Below are positions 35,658 to 45,144 of a stretch of DNA of 64,000 nt, piece by piece; within the stretch, counting starts at the first letter, position 1, and every line of letters starts with the position of its first letter. Under the pieces are notes generated by a model. That model did not search any database. It was not told where the DNA came from and worked only from the letters and a program-made list of their open reading frames with translations. The stretch comes from Sphingorhabdus sp. (lineage in GTDB: Bacteria > Pseudomonadota > Alphaproteobacteria > Sphingomonadales > Sphingomonadaceae), in contig JANQNO010000002.1 of NCBI GenBank assembly GCA_028279555.1, forward strand, positions 310,001 to 374,000, read 5' to 3'. The position numbers were made by a program, and so were the translations under genes.

Positions 35658-35708
35658 GATGCTGCTTGCGGCAGAGCGATCTTTTCCATTAGCAGTGGGA
35701 CTAACGCC

Positions 35709-36476
35709 TCAGGTCTGCAAATACCAGCGTTCTCCGCCTTCCAGGCCAACAGCGGTTAGCTTGCCGGTATCCCAGGCGCCGGTGTCGATGCCGATCCTGC
35801 TGCGTTTTTCGCGAACCTTCTTGTAGATCGTATGGCCGTAGACAACGACCTTCTCAAAGTCGCCGCGATAGTTGAGGAATTCACCGCGGATCCAGCGCAG
35901 ATCCTCCGCTTCCTGTTGCGGCAAGGGAACTTCGGGCCGGATTCCGGCATGCACGAATAGATAGTCGCCAACGACGATCTGATCTTCGAAACTCTCGATG
36001 AATTCCAGATGTTCCTCGGGAACGATTTCTGGCAGTTTTTTGGTGAGCTGCTTCATATCCAGTTCGCGATACTCCTTCTTCGAAATCGGATAGCTCAAAA
36101 TCGTTTCTTCGCCGCCGATGCGCAGGAAGAAGCGGGTCACTTTTTTGTCTTGTCTCCGGCAGGCTTTCAAGAAAACCTCTTCATGATTGCCCATAAGAAA
36201 CCGGACATTGTGCGGCTGCTTTTTTTTGAGCTTGATCGCCTTTTCGATCACCCCTGCGCTGTCGGGGCCGCGATCCACCAGATCGCCCAGAAAAATTATG
36301 TGCGTGCTGGCCGGACCGCGTTCTTCATCATCTGCCTCGATCTGCTTCAGCAATTTTTTAAGCAGGTCTTTGCGCCCATGAATGTCGCCGATGGCATATA
36401 CGCGCATCCCGTCTGGCACGCGCGCAGCATCGAGCGGCTTCTTCTTTTTTCCTTTGCGAGACAACAGTCCGAACAT
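35709..36476 (-). CDS. Calcineurin-like metallophosphoesterase (serine/threonine phosphatase type)
   Basis: A 255-residue dinuclear metal phosphatase. GDIHGR, GDLVDRGPDS and GNHE near the N-terminal half and VHAGIRPEVP and VYGHTIYKK toward the C terminus give the complete PPP-type signature. A basic N-terminal segment (SRKGKKKKPLD) precedes the domain. This type dephosphorylates proteins or diadenosine polyphosphates; the substrate here is unknown. The ATG at 36476 is favoured, with AGAGGG upstream, over the GTG three codons earlier. Confidence 0.88.
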   Translation of the reverse strand: MFGLLSRKGKKKKPLDAARVPDGMRVYAIGDIHGRKDLLKKLLKQIEADDEERGPASTHIIFLGDLVDRGPDSAGVIEKAIKLKKKQPHNVRFLMGNHEEVFLKACRRQDKKVTRFFLRIGGEETILSYPISKKEYRELDMKQLTKKLPEIVPEEHLEFIESFEDQIVVGDYLFVHAGIRPEVPLPQQEAEDLRWIRGEFLNYRGDFEKVVVYGHTIYKKVREKRSRIGIDTGAWDTGKLTAVGLEGGERWYLQT

Positions 36477-36625
36477 GACGCCCACCCTCTAGGCAGATCA
36501 TCTTTCCAGCACAAGCCAGCTTTGACTGCCGAAGGAGATCAAGAGCGATCTTCACAATTGGACAAGTTTTGCGAAATATATATGCTGCCCGTTAAGTCCG
36601 AGTCTTTCACTACAAGGAGAGAAAT

Positions 36626-36793
36626 GTGAGCAGCAGCCATTTGGTCGCCCTGAAACAAAAACATGCTGAGCTGGAAAGCCGGCTCGAACAGGAAGAAGCA
36701 AGACCAATGCCCGATGAGTTGCTGATCCATGATCTCAAAAAACAAAAACTGAAACTGAAAGACGCAATGGTTCGGGAAGCCCAACCGGCCTGA
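36626..36793 (+). CDS. DUF465 (YdcH-like) small protein, not in ORF track
   Basis: A 55-residue protein below the ORF-track cutoff: MSSSHLVALKQKHAELESRL, then a QEEARPMPDELLIHDLKKQK segment and LKLKDAMVREAQPA. The helical heptad pattern and the LKxxKLxLKD end are typical of the DUF465/YdcH family, small helical proteins of unknown function common in Proteobacteria. The start is GTG 36626, nine bases after AAGGAGAG. The ATG two bases earlier is in another frame and stops at once. It is monocistronic, upstream of ptsP. Confidence 0.75.
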   Translation: MSSSHLVALKQKHAELESRLEQEEARPMPDELLIHDLKKQKLKLKDAMVREAQPA

Positions 36794-36874
36794 CAAATCC
36801 GGCTTTCGTCAAAAAGGCGAAAATCCGATTCGTGATACTCGCGATGGCGAACTTGTTCTGCTAGGCAAGGCGCT

Positions 36875-39139
36875 ATGGAAAGCGCAGCCGTAGCAGCAAG
36901 GGAAATCCTAACTGGCCTCCATGACGTGATGGCGGCCAGAGGAAATGCTCAGTCCAAACTGGACCGTGTCGTGGACATTATCGGCGAAGCGCTAAACAGC
37001 GAGGTCTGTTCGATCTACCTTTTGCGCGATGGCGCGCTTGAGCTTTGCGCCACCCGCGGCCTTAATGAAAGCGCGGTACATGTCACCCGCCTCGGATTGG
37101 GCGAGGGTCTTGTTGGTACCATTGCCCAGAATGTCGAAACGCTCAATCTAGACGAAGCGGCAGCCCATCCGGCCTTTCTCTACAAGCCCGAAACCGGCGA
37201 AGAAAGCTTCCACAGTTTTGCCGGGGTCCCGATTGTCCGATCGGAAAATGCCGTCGGCGTGGTCAGCGTCCAGCATGCCGATCCGCGGCGCTATGACGAT
37301 GTCGAGATCGAGGCGCTCCAAACTGTCGCAATGGTGCTATCCGAACTGATTGCCAATGCCGAGATGATCGATGACCTCGCGCTTGGCGGGGCATTCGACG
37401 AGAGCACTGCGATATTGTCGGGCCAGCCTCTCGTCAGCGGTATGGCTTCGGGACAAGCTATTTTCCACCAGCCCCATGTGCGAGTCGAGCATGTCATGGC
37501 CCAGGATATCGAGGCCGAGCGACAGCGGGTCTATTCGGCATTCGACAAAATGCGCGAGCAGATTGACGATATGGCCCGGCAAGCGGATTTCGGCGTGGGA
37601 ACCGAACATGAAGAGATTCTCGAAACCTACAAGATGTTTGCGTATGACGAAGGCTGGTCGAGGCGCATCAACGCGGCGATCGATAGCGGGCTGACAGCCG
37701 AAGCGGCCATCGAACGGGTTCAGCAGCGCACCCGCATGCGGATGCGACAGATTGATGACCCGCTGCTCGCCGACCGGATGCATGATCTGGAAGATTTGTC
37801 GAACCGCCTGCTGCGCATCGTGTCAGGGCAAATGGGCACGGCGGCGCAATTGGGTCTGAAGAAAGACTCGATTCTGATCGCACGCAATCTGGGGCCAGCC
37901 GAGCTTCTGGAATATGATAAAAGGCGATTGCGCGGCGTCATACTGGAAGAAGGCTCGCTCACCGCGCATGTGACGATCGTGGCGCGCGCGATGGGCATCC
38001 CGGTGCTGGGCCGGGTTGCAGACATTCGTCACAGGGTGCGCGATGGTGACATCCTGCTGCTCAATGTGGATGAGAAAAGCGTCATCGCGCGGCCACAGCC
38101 GACGGCACTTGAACTTTTTGAATCGGAGCTTGAGGACCGACTCAGGAAAAAGGCGCGTTTTGCCGAATTGCGCGATGAAGAAGCGATCACCAGGGATGGC
38201 CAGAAGATAGAGCTCCTGATCAATGCTGGCTTGCGCGATGATGTGTCCGCGCTTTCGCTTGCCGGCGCGGATGGGGTCGGTCTTTTTCGCACCGAATTCC
38301 AGTTCCTGATCTCGGCAACGCTTCCCCAGCGCGAGCGACAACAGCGTTTTTACCGAGAGATAATGGATGCAGCGGGGGAGAAACCGGTTATTTTCCGCAC
38401 CGTCGATGTGGGTGGAGACAAGGCCTTGCCCTATCTCAAGAACCAACCATTGAGAGAGGAAAACCCGGCGCTGGGCTGGCGCGCTCTGCGGCTAGCGCTG
38501 GACCAGGAAGGATTGATGAAAGCGCAGGCCCGTGCCTTGCTGGAGGCGGCGGCAGGTCGAACATTGAATGTCATGTTTCCCATGGTGTCCCAGCATTGGG
38601 AATTCGATCAGGCGAAGGCCATTTTTGATGCACAGATCGCATATCTCACCGGGCGTAAGCGTCAGTTGCCGACGCGTATTCGCTATGGTGTTATGCTCGA
38701 GGTGCCTGCGCTGGCCGAAACGCTCGACCTTGTCCTGCCAAAGATCGATTTCATCTCCATCGGAACCAATGACCTTACCCAGTTCCTGTTTGCGGCCGAC
38801 CGCTCCGATCCGCGGCTTGCCGACCGCTATGACTGGCTGAGCCCCGAGATATACCGGTTCATCCGGCGCGTGATTGACAATTGTGGCACCCAGGATATCG
38901 ATATTACCGTGTGCGGCGAAATGGGTGGCCGCGCGCTGGAAGCCTTGGGGCTGATAGGTGCGGGTGTCCGGAGGCTGTCGATCACGCCAGCAGCCATCGG
39001 GAGTATCAAGGCGATGGTCCGCTCGGTCGATCTGTCGCGACTGCAATCACAGATGGAAGCAATGCTGGCAAAGCCGCCTGCCGATTTGCGAGCCGAATTG
39101 TCTCAGTGGGCCAATGCAGAAGGCGTTGAAACAGGTTGA
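36875..39139 (+). CDS. ptsP: PTS-Ntr enzyme I: phosphoenolpyruvate-protein phosphotransferase
   Basis: A 754-residue enzyme I of the nitrogen PTS, passing phosphate from PEP to NPr. An N-terminal GAF domain (about 20-165), which binds regulatory ligands such as glutamine, is followed by the HPr-binding domain, the swivelling phosphohistidine domain with His365 in GSLTAHVTIVARAMGIPVLG, and the PEP-binding barrel with Cys680 in CGEMGG. Length and domain order are normal for PtsP. No other pts gene is near. In Alphaproteobacteria the pathway influences the (p)ppGpp level and potassium or nitrogen balance, by literature. Confidence 0.95.
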   Translation: MESAAVAAREILTGLHDVMAARGNAQSKLDRVVDIIGEALNSEVCSIYLLRDGALELCATRGLNESAVHVTRLGLGEGLVGTIAQNVETLNLDEAAAHPAFLYKPETGEESFHSFAGVPIVRSENAVGVVSVQHADPRRYDDVEIEALQTVAMVLSELIANAEMIDDLALGGAFDESTAILSGQPLVSGMASGQAIFHQPHVRVEHVMAQDIEAERQRVYSAFDKMREQIDDMARQADFGVGTEHEEILETYKMFAYDEGWSRRINAAIDSGLTAEAAIERVQQRTRMRMRQIDDPLLADRMHDLEDLSNRLLRIVSGQMGTAAQLGLKKDSILIARNLGPAELLEYDKRRLRGVILEEGSLTAHVTIVARAMGIPVLGRVADIRHRVRDGDILLLNVDEKSVIARPQPTALELFESELEDRLRKKARFAELRDEEAITRDGQKIELLINAGLRDDVSALSLAGADGVGLFRTEFQFLISATLPQRERQQRFYREIMDAAGEKPVIFRTVDVGGDKALPYLKNQPLREENPALGWRALRLALDQEGLMKAQARALLEAAAGRTLNVMFPMVSQHWEFDQAKAIFDAQIAYLTGRKRQLPTRIRYGVMLEVPALAETLDLVLPKIDFISIGTNDLTQFLFAADRSDPRLADRYDWLSPEIYRFIRRVIDNCGTQDIDITVCGEMGGRALEALGLIGAGVRRLSITPAAIGSIKAMVRSVDLSRLQSQMEAMLAKPPADLRAELSQWANAEGVETG

Positions 39140-39234
39140 TGTAAAAGCGCTGAATCGCGGCCTTTTGCCATTGACTTTGCAAATGCGATAATCATTGTGC
39201 CGATTCAGCCCGGAAGAGGCGTGGGAGAAGGGTC

Positions 39235-40092
39235 GTGTCCGAAGAAGCCGAGGAAACTGAAGAAGGCGAAGCTGGTGAGACACCGGAAAACAAGGAATTT
39301 GCCTTTGACAAGGTTGGTGAAAAACTGGCCGCCGAACGGAAGGCGCAGGGGCTGGATTTGACGACGATTGCAGAGCGGACCCGTGTACCCATTCGGCATC
39401 TGGAAGCGATAGAACGATCGGATTTTGCTGCCTTGCCCGGTTCGACATATACGCTTGGTTTTGCGCGGAGTTATGCAAGGTCGTTGGGACTCGATGCTGT
39501 TGCGATTGGAAGCGAGTTGCGCAGCGAACTCTCCGAAACGGGCCATGATGGTTATCAGGCACCATCGCAAAGCTATGAACCCACCGATCCAGCGCGCGTG
39601 CCGCCCAAGGCACTGGCCTGGACAGCAGCGGGCATCGCCGGGTTGCTGCTGGTTGGGTACCTGATTTGGCGCAGCGTCACGCTGGATGGTGGCGCGGTTT
39701 CCGAAGGCGAGGATGCAAGTGCGACCGCTGGCGAAGTGGCAGCAGAAGGAAAGGTTGAGGCCGGAACGCAGGCCGCCTCCAACGCCCCCACGCCCAGTGG
39801 CGCAGTGGTTTTGACAGCTACGGATACCGTATGGCTACGGATCTATGATGCCGGTAATAACCGGCTCTTTGAAAAAGAAATGCAAGAAGGTGAAAGCTAT
39901 ACCGTGCCTGCCGATGCCAATGACCCGATGATCAATACTGGCCGCGCGCAGTCGATTGAAGTGACGATCGGTGGGCAAAGGGTTGATCCGCTGGGGCCGG
40001 CCGACTTGCCGATCCTCGATGTCGGGGTCAGCGCAGAGGCTCTTTTGGCGCGTGAAAATTCCGGGCGATCTTCCGAAGAGAGTAGCCAATAG
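39235..40092 (+). CDS. RodZ-like helix-turn-helix membrane protein (DUF4115)
   Basis: A 285-residue bitopic protein: acidic N terminus, Xre-type HTH (about 28-95; VGEKLAAERKAQGLDLTTIAERTRVPIRHLEAIERSDF), a transmembrane helix (about 123-142), an Ala/Glu-rich linker, and a periplasmic DUF4115 domain with VWLRIYDAGNNRLFEKEMQEGESYTVP. This is the RodZ layout, which links the MreB cytoskeleton to cell-wall synthesis; assignment as the functional rodZ is not certain. GTG start with GGGAGAAGGG upstream. It begins the codirectional rodZ-cpoB-tilS-ftsH block. Confidence 0.82.
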   Translation: MSEEAEETEEGEAGETPENKEFAFDKVGEKLAAERKAQGLDLTTIAERTRVPIRHLEAIERSDFAALPGSTYTLGFARSYARSLGLDAVAIGSELRSELSETGHDGYQAPSQSYEPTDPARVPPKALAWTAAGIAGLLLVGYLIWRSVTLDGGAVSEGEDASATAGEVAAEGKVEAGTQAASNAPTPSGAVVLTATDTVWLRIYDAGNNRLFEKEMQEGESYTVPADANDPMINTGRAQSIEVTIGGQRVDPLGPADLPILDVGVSAEALLARENSGRSSEESSQ

Positions 40093-40195
40093 ACCTTGAA
40101 TAACAACTATCTAGCTTATTTCCTGGCCTCGACTCTTTATTGCGCGACTCGGGGTCGGTATAGTGCCGCATATAAGGTGGTTTCGGGAGGATAAA

Positions 40196-41062
40196 ATGTT
40201 GAAATTTCGGCTTCTCTTGCTTGCGGTGGCGCTTACATTGCCGCCTGTTGCGGCACAGGCGCAGAGCGACGCCAATGTCGAGGGCCGCGTCAAGAAACTG
40301 GAGAAGGAAGTTCGCGCTATCCAGCGACAGGTTTTCCCGGGCGGAGATGGCCGGTATTTTGAGCCTGAAATAACCGCCGACGATACGGCTGCGCAGGACA
40401 AAAAAGCACCGGCTACGACGGCTGTAACCGATCTGATCGGCAGGGTCGATGCTCTGGAAGCACAGTTGGCTGCTCTCACTGGGCAGGTCGAGCAGAATGG
40501 TAACAGTATCCGGCAAATCGAGGCGCGCCTTGCTGCGCTCGAAACGGGCAATGCTGCGGTTGACGTGGCCAGCGACGCGGCCGCCGCAGCCGACAATTCA
40601 TCGACATCTTCGGCCAGTGCGGACAATGCGCGCGTTCAGGCCATTGCTGCCGTCGAGCGCCCCGATACCGGCGATGCGTTCGAAGACAGCTACACTTATG
40701 GATATCGTCTCTGGGCGGCCAAATTTTATCCTGAAGCACAGGCACAGCTGCAATCGACTGTCGACGAATTTCCCAGCCATTCGCGCGCCAGCTTTGCACG
40801 AAACCTGCTTGGTAGGGCTTGGCTTGACGAGGGCAAGCCGGCCACAGCCGCCAAGATATTCTACGCCAATTACAAGGATATCCCCACCGGCGGCCGCGCA
40901 GCGGACAGCCTCTATTTCCTGGGCGTCGCGCTGACGCGCATGAATCAGAGCGACAATGCCTGCAAGACCTTCGCACAGCTTGAGTCGGCTTTTCCGCAAA
41001 CAGCATCGGGCAGGCTGGCCAATCGCTTGGCGAGCGGGCGCTCGAATGCCAACTGCAGCTAG
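40196..41062 (+). CDS. cpoB: Cell division coordinator CpoB (YbgF, Tol-Pal associated)
   Basis: A 288-residue periplasmic protein with a signal peptide (MLKFRLLLLAVALTLPPVAAQA), a coiled-coil segment (about 25-130; VEGRVKKLEKEVRAIQRQVF and IEARLAALETG) and a C-terminal TPR domain beginning at DAFEDSYTYGYRLWAAKFYPEAQAQLQ. CpoB couples Tol-Pal constriction to peptidoglycan synthesis. In Alphaproteobacteria it lies downstream of tol-pal and upstream of tilS-ftsH; here tol-pal is absent from the window. The start at 40196 follows GGGAGG. It ends 13 bases before tilS. Confidence 0.88.
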   Translation: MLKFRLLLLAVALTLPPVAAQAQSDANVEGRVKKLEKEVRAIQRQVFPGGDGRYFEPEITADDTAAQDKKAPATTAVTDLIGRVDALEAQLAALTGQVEQNGNSIRQIEARLAALETGNAAVDVASDAAAAADNSSTSSASADNARVQAIAAVERPDTGDAFEDSYTYGYRLWAAKFYPEAQAQLQSTVDEFPSHSRASFARNLLGRAWLDEGKPATAAKIFYANYKDIPTGGRAADSLYFLGVALTRMNQSDNACKTFAQLESAFPQTASGRLANRLASGRSNANCS

Positions 41063-41075
41063 GGCGCTGACCTAG

Positions 41076-42017
41076 TTGGGTGCGCCTATCGATGTATGTT
41101 CGGCTTTTGCCGAAGCCGTCGACCGGCTGACAGGAGACATTGGCGGCAAGATATGTTTGGCCGTTTCCGGCGGCCCGGATAGCTTGGCGCTTTTGCTCCT
41201 TTCGCGGCGGGCTTTTGCGGATCGGATTGTCGCCGCAACGGTCGATCATGGGTTGCGCCCGGAATCAGCCGAAGAAGCGCAATTTGTTGCAGAGCAATGC
41301 GAAAAACTGGTGGTCCAACACGCGATTTTACGGCCCGCAAAGCCGATCGAGGGCAACATTCAATCAAAAGCGCGCGAGGCGCGTTATGCCTTGCTAAGCG
41401 CGCATGCTGCCGCAGCCGATTGCAAATGGATAGCGACAGCGCATCATGCCGACGACCAGATGGAGACCTTCCTGATGCGGCTTTCGCGGGGTAGCGGCGT
41501 TGACGGACTGGCCGGAATCCGCAGCCGGAACGGAAACATCATCCGGCCTCTATTGCAGTTTGGCAAGGGCGAGCTGGAGGCGATTTGTGCAGAAGCGCGC
41601 ATTGAGCCCATTCGCGACCCGAGCAATGAAGACCCTGCATTCGACCGCGTGCTTATCAGGAAATGGCTGTCGGAAACCGAACTTCCTTTTGACTCCGCTG
41701 CTGTTGCGACAAGCAGCGCGGCTTTGGCAGATGCAGCCGAAGCACTGGATTGGATGAGTGAGCGTTTGGAACAGGAGCGTATCGATCAGGATGGCACAAC
41801 CGCCCGTATTTCGGTTCAAGGGCTTCCGGCTGAAATTCGGCGGCGCCTTTTGCAATCGGCATTGCGCCGGCTGGATCCGGCCATCCAGCTACGCGGCAGC
41901 GCGCTAGCCCGCGCTAACGGGCAGCTGGCCCGGGGCGAAACGACTATGCTGGGCGACTGGAAAATTGCGCCCGGAGAAAAATGGATGATAACGCGCGCAC
42001 CGGATCGGCGCGGCTGA
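41076..42017 (+). CDS. tilS: tRNA(Ile)-lysidine synthetase
   Basis: A 313-residue enzyme that converts cytidine-34 of tRNA-Ile (CAU) to lysidine, changing both codon and amino-acid identity. The ATP-PP-loop motif LAVSGGPDSLALL (residues 31-36 for SGGPDS) and IATAHHADDQMETFLMRLSRGSGVDGLAGI are diagnostic. The C-terminal domain is short compared with the E. coli protein, as usual in Alphaproteobacteria. The start appears to be TTG 41076, 13 bases after cpoB. Essential in most bacteria. Confidence 0.93.
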   Translation: MGAPIDVCSAFAEAVDRLTGDIGGKICLAVSGGPDSLALLLLSRRAFADRIVAATVDHGLRPESAEEAQFVAEQCEKLVVQHAILRPAKPIEGNIQSKAREARYALLSAHAAAADCKWIATAHHADDQMETFLMRLSRGSGVDGLAGIRSRNGNIIRPLLQFGKGELEAICAEARIEPIRDPSNEDPAFDRVLIRKWLSETELPFDSAAVATSSAALADAAEALDWMSERLEQERIDQDGTTARISVQGLPAEIRRRLLQSALRRLDPAIQLRGSALARANGQLARGETTMLGDWKIAPGEKWMITRAPDRRG

Positions 42018-42122
42018 CCGAGATTTCCGCTAACCGAAAAAATATAGTATATGTTGCCATTCGACCATTCGCTCCTACATTGGAGCAATATGGCGAGAGC
42101 GCCCCAGGACAAGGTATGAGTG

Positions 42123-44075
42123 ATGGATAACGACGAACAGGATCCGCAGCCCAATCCGATGATGCGTAATTTGATGATTTGGGCCGGTGTTATTGTTGCC
42201 TTGCTGCTGATGGCATCGATTTTCAGCGGTAGCGGAGCGGATGCCGGGCAAGGCATGACCTATTCGAAATTTCGTCAGGATGTCGCCGCTGGTAAGGTGG
42301 AGAGCGTTTCCATCGCGCCAGACAGGATCACCGGCAAGATGAAGGATGGAGAGATTTTCTCCACCGTTCCGGTTGGCAACGATACCGAATTGACCAAGCT
42401 GCTCGATGAAAATGGCGTCGAATATCAGGGGCAGCAGGCCGATCAGCCCAGCATTCTTACTTATTTGTTGATCCAGGCGCTCCCCTTCCTCCTGATTTTG
42501 GCCGTTGCATTTTTCGTGCTCAGGCAAATGCAAAAGGGCGGCGGCGCAGGCGGCGCAATGGGCTTCGGCAAATCAAAGGCAAAATTGCTCACCGAAAAGC
42601 ATGGAAAGGTGACCTTCGAGGATGTCGCTGGCATCGACGAAGCGCGCGAGGAACTCCAGGAAGTTGTGGAGTTTCTAAAGGATCCGCAAAAATTCTCCAG
42701 GCTCGGCGGCAAGATTCCCAAAGGCGCGCTGCTTGTCGGATCGCCGGGTACCGGTAAGACCTTGCTGGCGCGGGCCATTGCCGGCGAGGCGGGAGTGCCC
42801 TTCTTCACCATTTCCGGTTCCGATTTCGTCGAGATGTTTGTTGGCGTGGGCGCATCGCGGGTGCGCGACATGTTTGAGCAGGCGAAAAAGAACTCGCCCT
42901 GCATTGTCTTTATCGACGAGATCGATGCCGTGGGCCGCTCGCGCGGTGCCGGCCTGGGCAATCAAAATGACGAGCGCGAACAGACCTTGAACCAGCTGCT
43001 GGTTGAGATGGATGGTTTCGAAGCCAATGAAGGCATCATCATCATCGCCGCCACCAACCGGCCCGATGTGCTGGACCCGGCCCTGCTTCGGCCGGGCCGT
43101 TTCGATCGTCAGGTCGTGGTTCCGCGCCCAGATATCGAGGGCCGCGTCAAGATTCTCGAAGTACACATGCGCAAGGTTCCGCTTGCACCCGATGTCGATG
43201 GCCGCGTGATCGCGCGCGGCACCCCCGGATTTTCGGGTGCCGACCTCGCCAACCTGGTCAATGAGGCGGCCCTGCTCGCGGCGCGCCGCGGCAAACGGCT
43301 GGTTGCCATGCAGGAGTTCGAGGATGCCAAAGACAAGGTGATGATGGGCACCGAGCGCAAGTCGATGGTGATGACCGAAGACGAGAAGAAGATGACCGCT
43401 TATCACGAGGCGGGCCATGCCATTGTCGCCGTTCACGAGGAAGCATCCGATCCGATCCACAAGGCCACGATCATTCCGCGTGGCCGCGCGCTCGGCATGG
43501 TTATGCGTTTGCCCGAACGCGACAATTACAGTTACCACCGCGACAAGATGCATGCCAATCTTGCCGTGTCGATGGGCGGCCGCGTGGCGGAAGAGCTGGT
43601 GTTCGGCTATGACAAGGTTTCTTCTGGTGCCTCTGGCGATATCGAATATGCGACTAAGCTTGCCCGCGACATGGTCACACAGTGGGGTATGTCGGACGAG
43701 ATTGGTCCGCTGCAATATGAAGAGCAGCAGCAAAGCTATCTCGGCTATGGTGGAACCCAGCGGGCACCGATGTCGGACGATATGGCCAAAAAGATCGATG
43801 CCGAAATTCGCGGCCTGGTCGAAGGCGGCTATGAGCGGGCGAAAAAGCTGCTCAAAAAGCATCGCAAGCAGCTCAATCTGCTGGCCGAGGCATTGCTCGA
43901 ATTCGAGACATTGACCGGCGACGAGATCAAAAAGCTGCTCGATACCGGCAAGTTTGAGCGCGACGATGGAGAAACCGTGACGCAGGGAAATATCCCGACG
44001 GCGGGCACGATGATCCCCAAAGCAGGCCGCGGGAAAAAGGGTGGTATTGGCGATGCCAAACCGCAGGGTGCCTGA
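42123..44075 (+). CDS. ftsH: ATP-dependent zinc metalloprotease FtsH
   Basis: A 650-residue inner-membrane AAA+ protease. Two membrane helices (about 16-36 and 105-126) flank a small periplasmic domain; the AAA module has Walker A GSPGTGKT (206-213) and Walker B in [18 protein letters not shown], and the Zn protease has HEAGH (His428, Glu429, His432). It degrades misfolded membrane proteins and regulators such as LpxC and RpoH in other bacteria. The ATG at 42123 is used; an in-frame GTG directly precedes it. The order cpoB-tilS-ftsH is conserved in Alphaproteobacteria. Confidence 0.97.
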   Translation: MDNDEQDPQPNPMMRNLMIWAGVIVALLLMASIFSGSGADAGQGMTYSKFRQDVAAGKVESVSIAPDRITGKMKDGEIFSTVPVGNDTELTKLLDENGVEYQGQQADQPSILTYLLIQALPFLLILAVAFFVLRQMQKGGGAGGAMGFGKSKAKLLTEKHGKVTFEDVAGIDEAREELQEVVEFLKDPQKFSRLGGKIPKGALLVGSPGTGKTLLARAIAGEAGVPFFTISGSDFVEMFVGVGASRVRDMFEQAKKNSPCIVFIDEIDAVGRSRGAGLGNQNDEREQTLNQLLVEMDGFEANEGIIIIAATNRPDVLDPALLRPGRFDRQVVVPRPDIEGRVKILEVHMRKVPLAPDVDGRVIARGTPGFSGADLANLVNEAALLAARRGKRLVAMQEFEDAKDKVMMGTERKSMVMTEDEKKMTAYHEAGHAIVAVHEEASDPIHKATIIPRGRALGMVMRLPERDNYSYHRDKMHANLAVSMGGRVAEELVFGYDKVSSGASGDIEYATKLARDMVTQWGMSDEIGPLQYEEQQQSYLGYGGTQRAPMSDDMAKKIDAEIRGLVEGGYERAKKLLKKHRKQLNLLAEALLEFETLTGDEIKKLLDTGKFERDDGETVTQGNIPTAGTMIPKAGRGKKGGIGDAKPQGA

Positions 44076-44099
44076 GGCAAGCTGGCGGCGAGGCACCAC

Positions 44100-44741
44100 A
44101 TGCCGATCTATTGCGACGAAAGCGGCGGGGTTTCGCGGGGGGTGATGACGCTTGCCGCGCTGTTTATCGAGGAAGACAGGGCCGAGTCTATCTTATCGCG
44201 GTTTCGCGAGGTCACCGGCCTGCGCGGCGAGCTAAAGGGCAGCCGGATCGATCTCGCCGAACGCGCACTGACCATAGAACTTCTGGAAAAATCTGATGCC
44301 AAAGCTGTGATTTCTATTGCGCTGTCGGCAACAACAACGAAAAAAGGCGAAAATCGCGGTGCGCATGACATTGCGGTCTATGCCTCGCTCATGGACGATG
44401 CGGTGGCGGCATTGCTGCCAGCGACCAAAGGATGCTCCAGCGTGGTCATGGATGATGGCCGCTATGGCGACAAGGTTCTGGAATATGTGCGCCGGGAAAT
44501 TGCGGAAATTGCCGGCCCGTGGAATACGAGCCAGCTCATTGAAAGCGACAAGCTTGCTGGCCTTCAGCTTGCCGATGTGCTGGCCAACAGCTTTTACAAT
44601 CGCGCTAGGGTTTCCGGCAAGCAGGCGCGGATCGCGGCCATGCTGCAGCCGATGCTTGATGACAGTCGGATCGAAATGCGGATTTTGGAAGGCAGCGATG
44701 TCGAACCGCTGCCCGCGGGTCTCAAACCAACCCGGGCTTAG
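44100..44741 (+). CDS. DUF3800 domain protein
   Basis: A 213-residue protein of the DUF3800 family. The N-terminal IYCDESGG motif is the family mark, a beta-strand with acidic residues suggestive of an RNase H-like metal site. A second cluster lies in [18 protein letters not shown] and the helical [24 protein letters not shown]3800 proteins are of unknown function but occur near phage and mobile elements as well as in ordinary chromosomal sites; none is evident here. It lies 24 bases after ftsH and overlaps the convergent rpoZ gene by four bases. Confidence 0.72.
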   Translation: MPIYCDESGGVSRGVMTLAALFIEEDRAESILSRFREVTGLRGELKGSRIDLAERALTIELLEKSDAKAVISIALSATTTKKGENRGAHDIAVYASLMDDAVAALLPATKGCSSVVMDDGRYGDKVLEYVRREIAEIAGPWNTSQLIESDKLAGLQLADVLANSFYNRARVSGKQARIAAMLQPMLDDSRIEMRILEGSDVEPLPAGLKPTRA

Positions 44742-45073
44742 TCGCGGGCAACGCCGGCGCTGCGCGTTGGCGCAGCAGCTGTCAGGCGAAGCGCTTCTGC
44801 CGAACGGCTCAGCGAACCAATCTCATCGGCGTCTTCGTCGTCATCGATCTGCACCTTCTGCAGCGACTGGATCAGACCTTCTTCCAGATGTTTGGGCTTG
44901 ATCGTTTCTTCGGCAATTTCGCGCAGGGCAACGACGGGATTCTTGTCGCGGTCGCGGTCGATCGTGAGCTCGCCACCACCCGAAATTTCGCGAGCGCGCT
45001 CGGCAGCGAGCAGCACCAGGTCAAAACGGTTGGTGACTTTATCAATACAATCTTCAACGGTAACGCGTGCCAT
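44738..45073 (-). CDS. rpoZ: RNA polymerase omega subunit
   Basis: A 111-residue small subunit that assists beta-prime folding and, in many Proteobacteria, forms part of the ppGpp site. The N terminus [38 protein letters not shown] and [15 protein letters not shown] are classic RpoZ. The C-terminal acidic and Ala-rich tail is common in Alphaproteobacteria. The start at 45073 is set by the family N terminus with AGGAG upstream; the ORF track starts 72 bases too early. No spoT/rsh gene is adjacent. Confidence 0.95.
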   Translation of the reverse strand: MARVTVEDCIDKVTNRFDLVLLAAERAREISGGGELTIDRDRDKNPVVALREIAEETIKPKHLEEGLIQSLQKVQIDDDEDADEIGSLSRSAEALRLTAAAPTRSAGVARD

Positions 45074-45144
45074 GCCGGCTCCTGAACAATGAGATTCGAT
45101 GTCGGAAAGAGCAGCGCAGATAGGGCGCGCGTCGCTTTTTGTCA

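Noticed and set aside
42675-44099. 474-codon minus-strand frame over ftsH
   Set aside because: Shadow of ftsH; composition is antisense-like and contains no motif.
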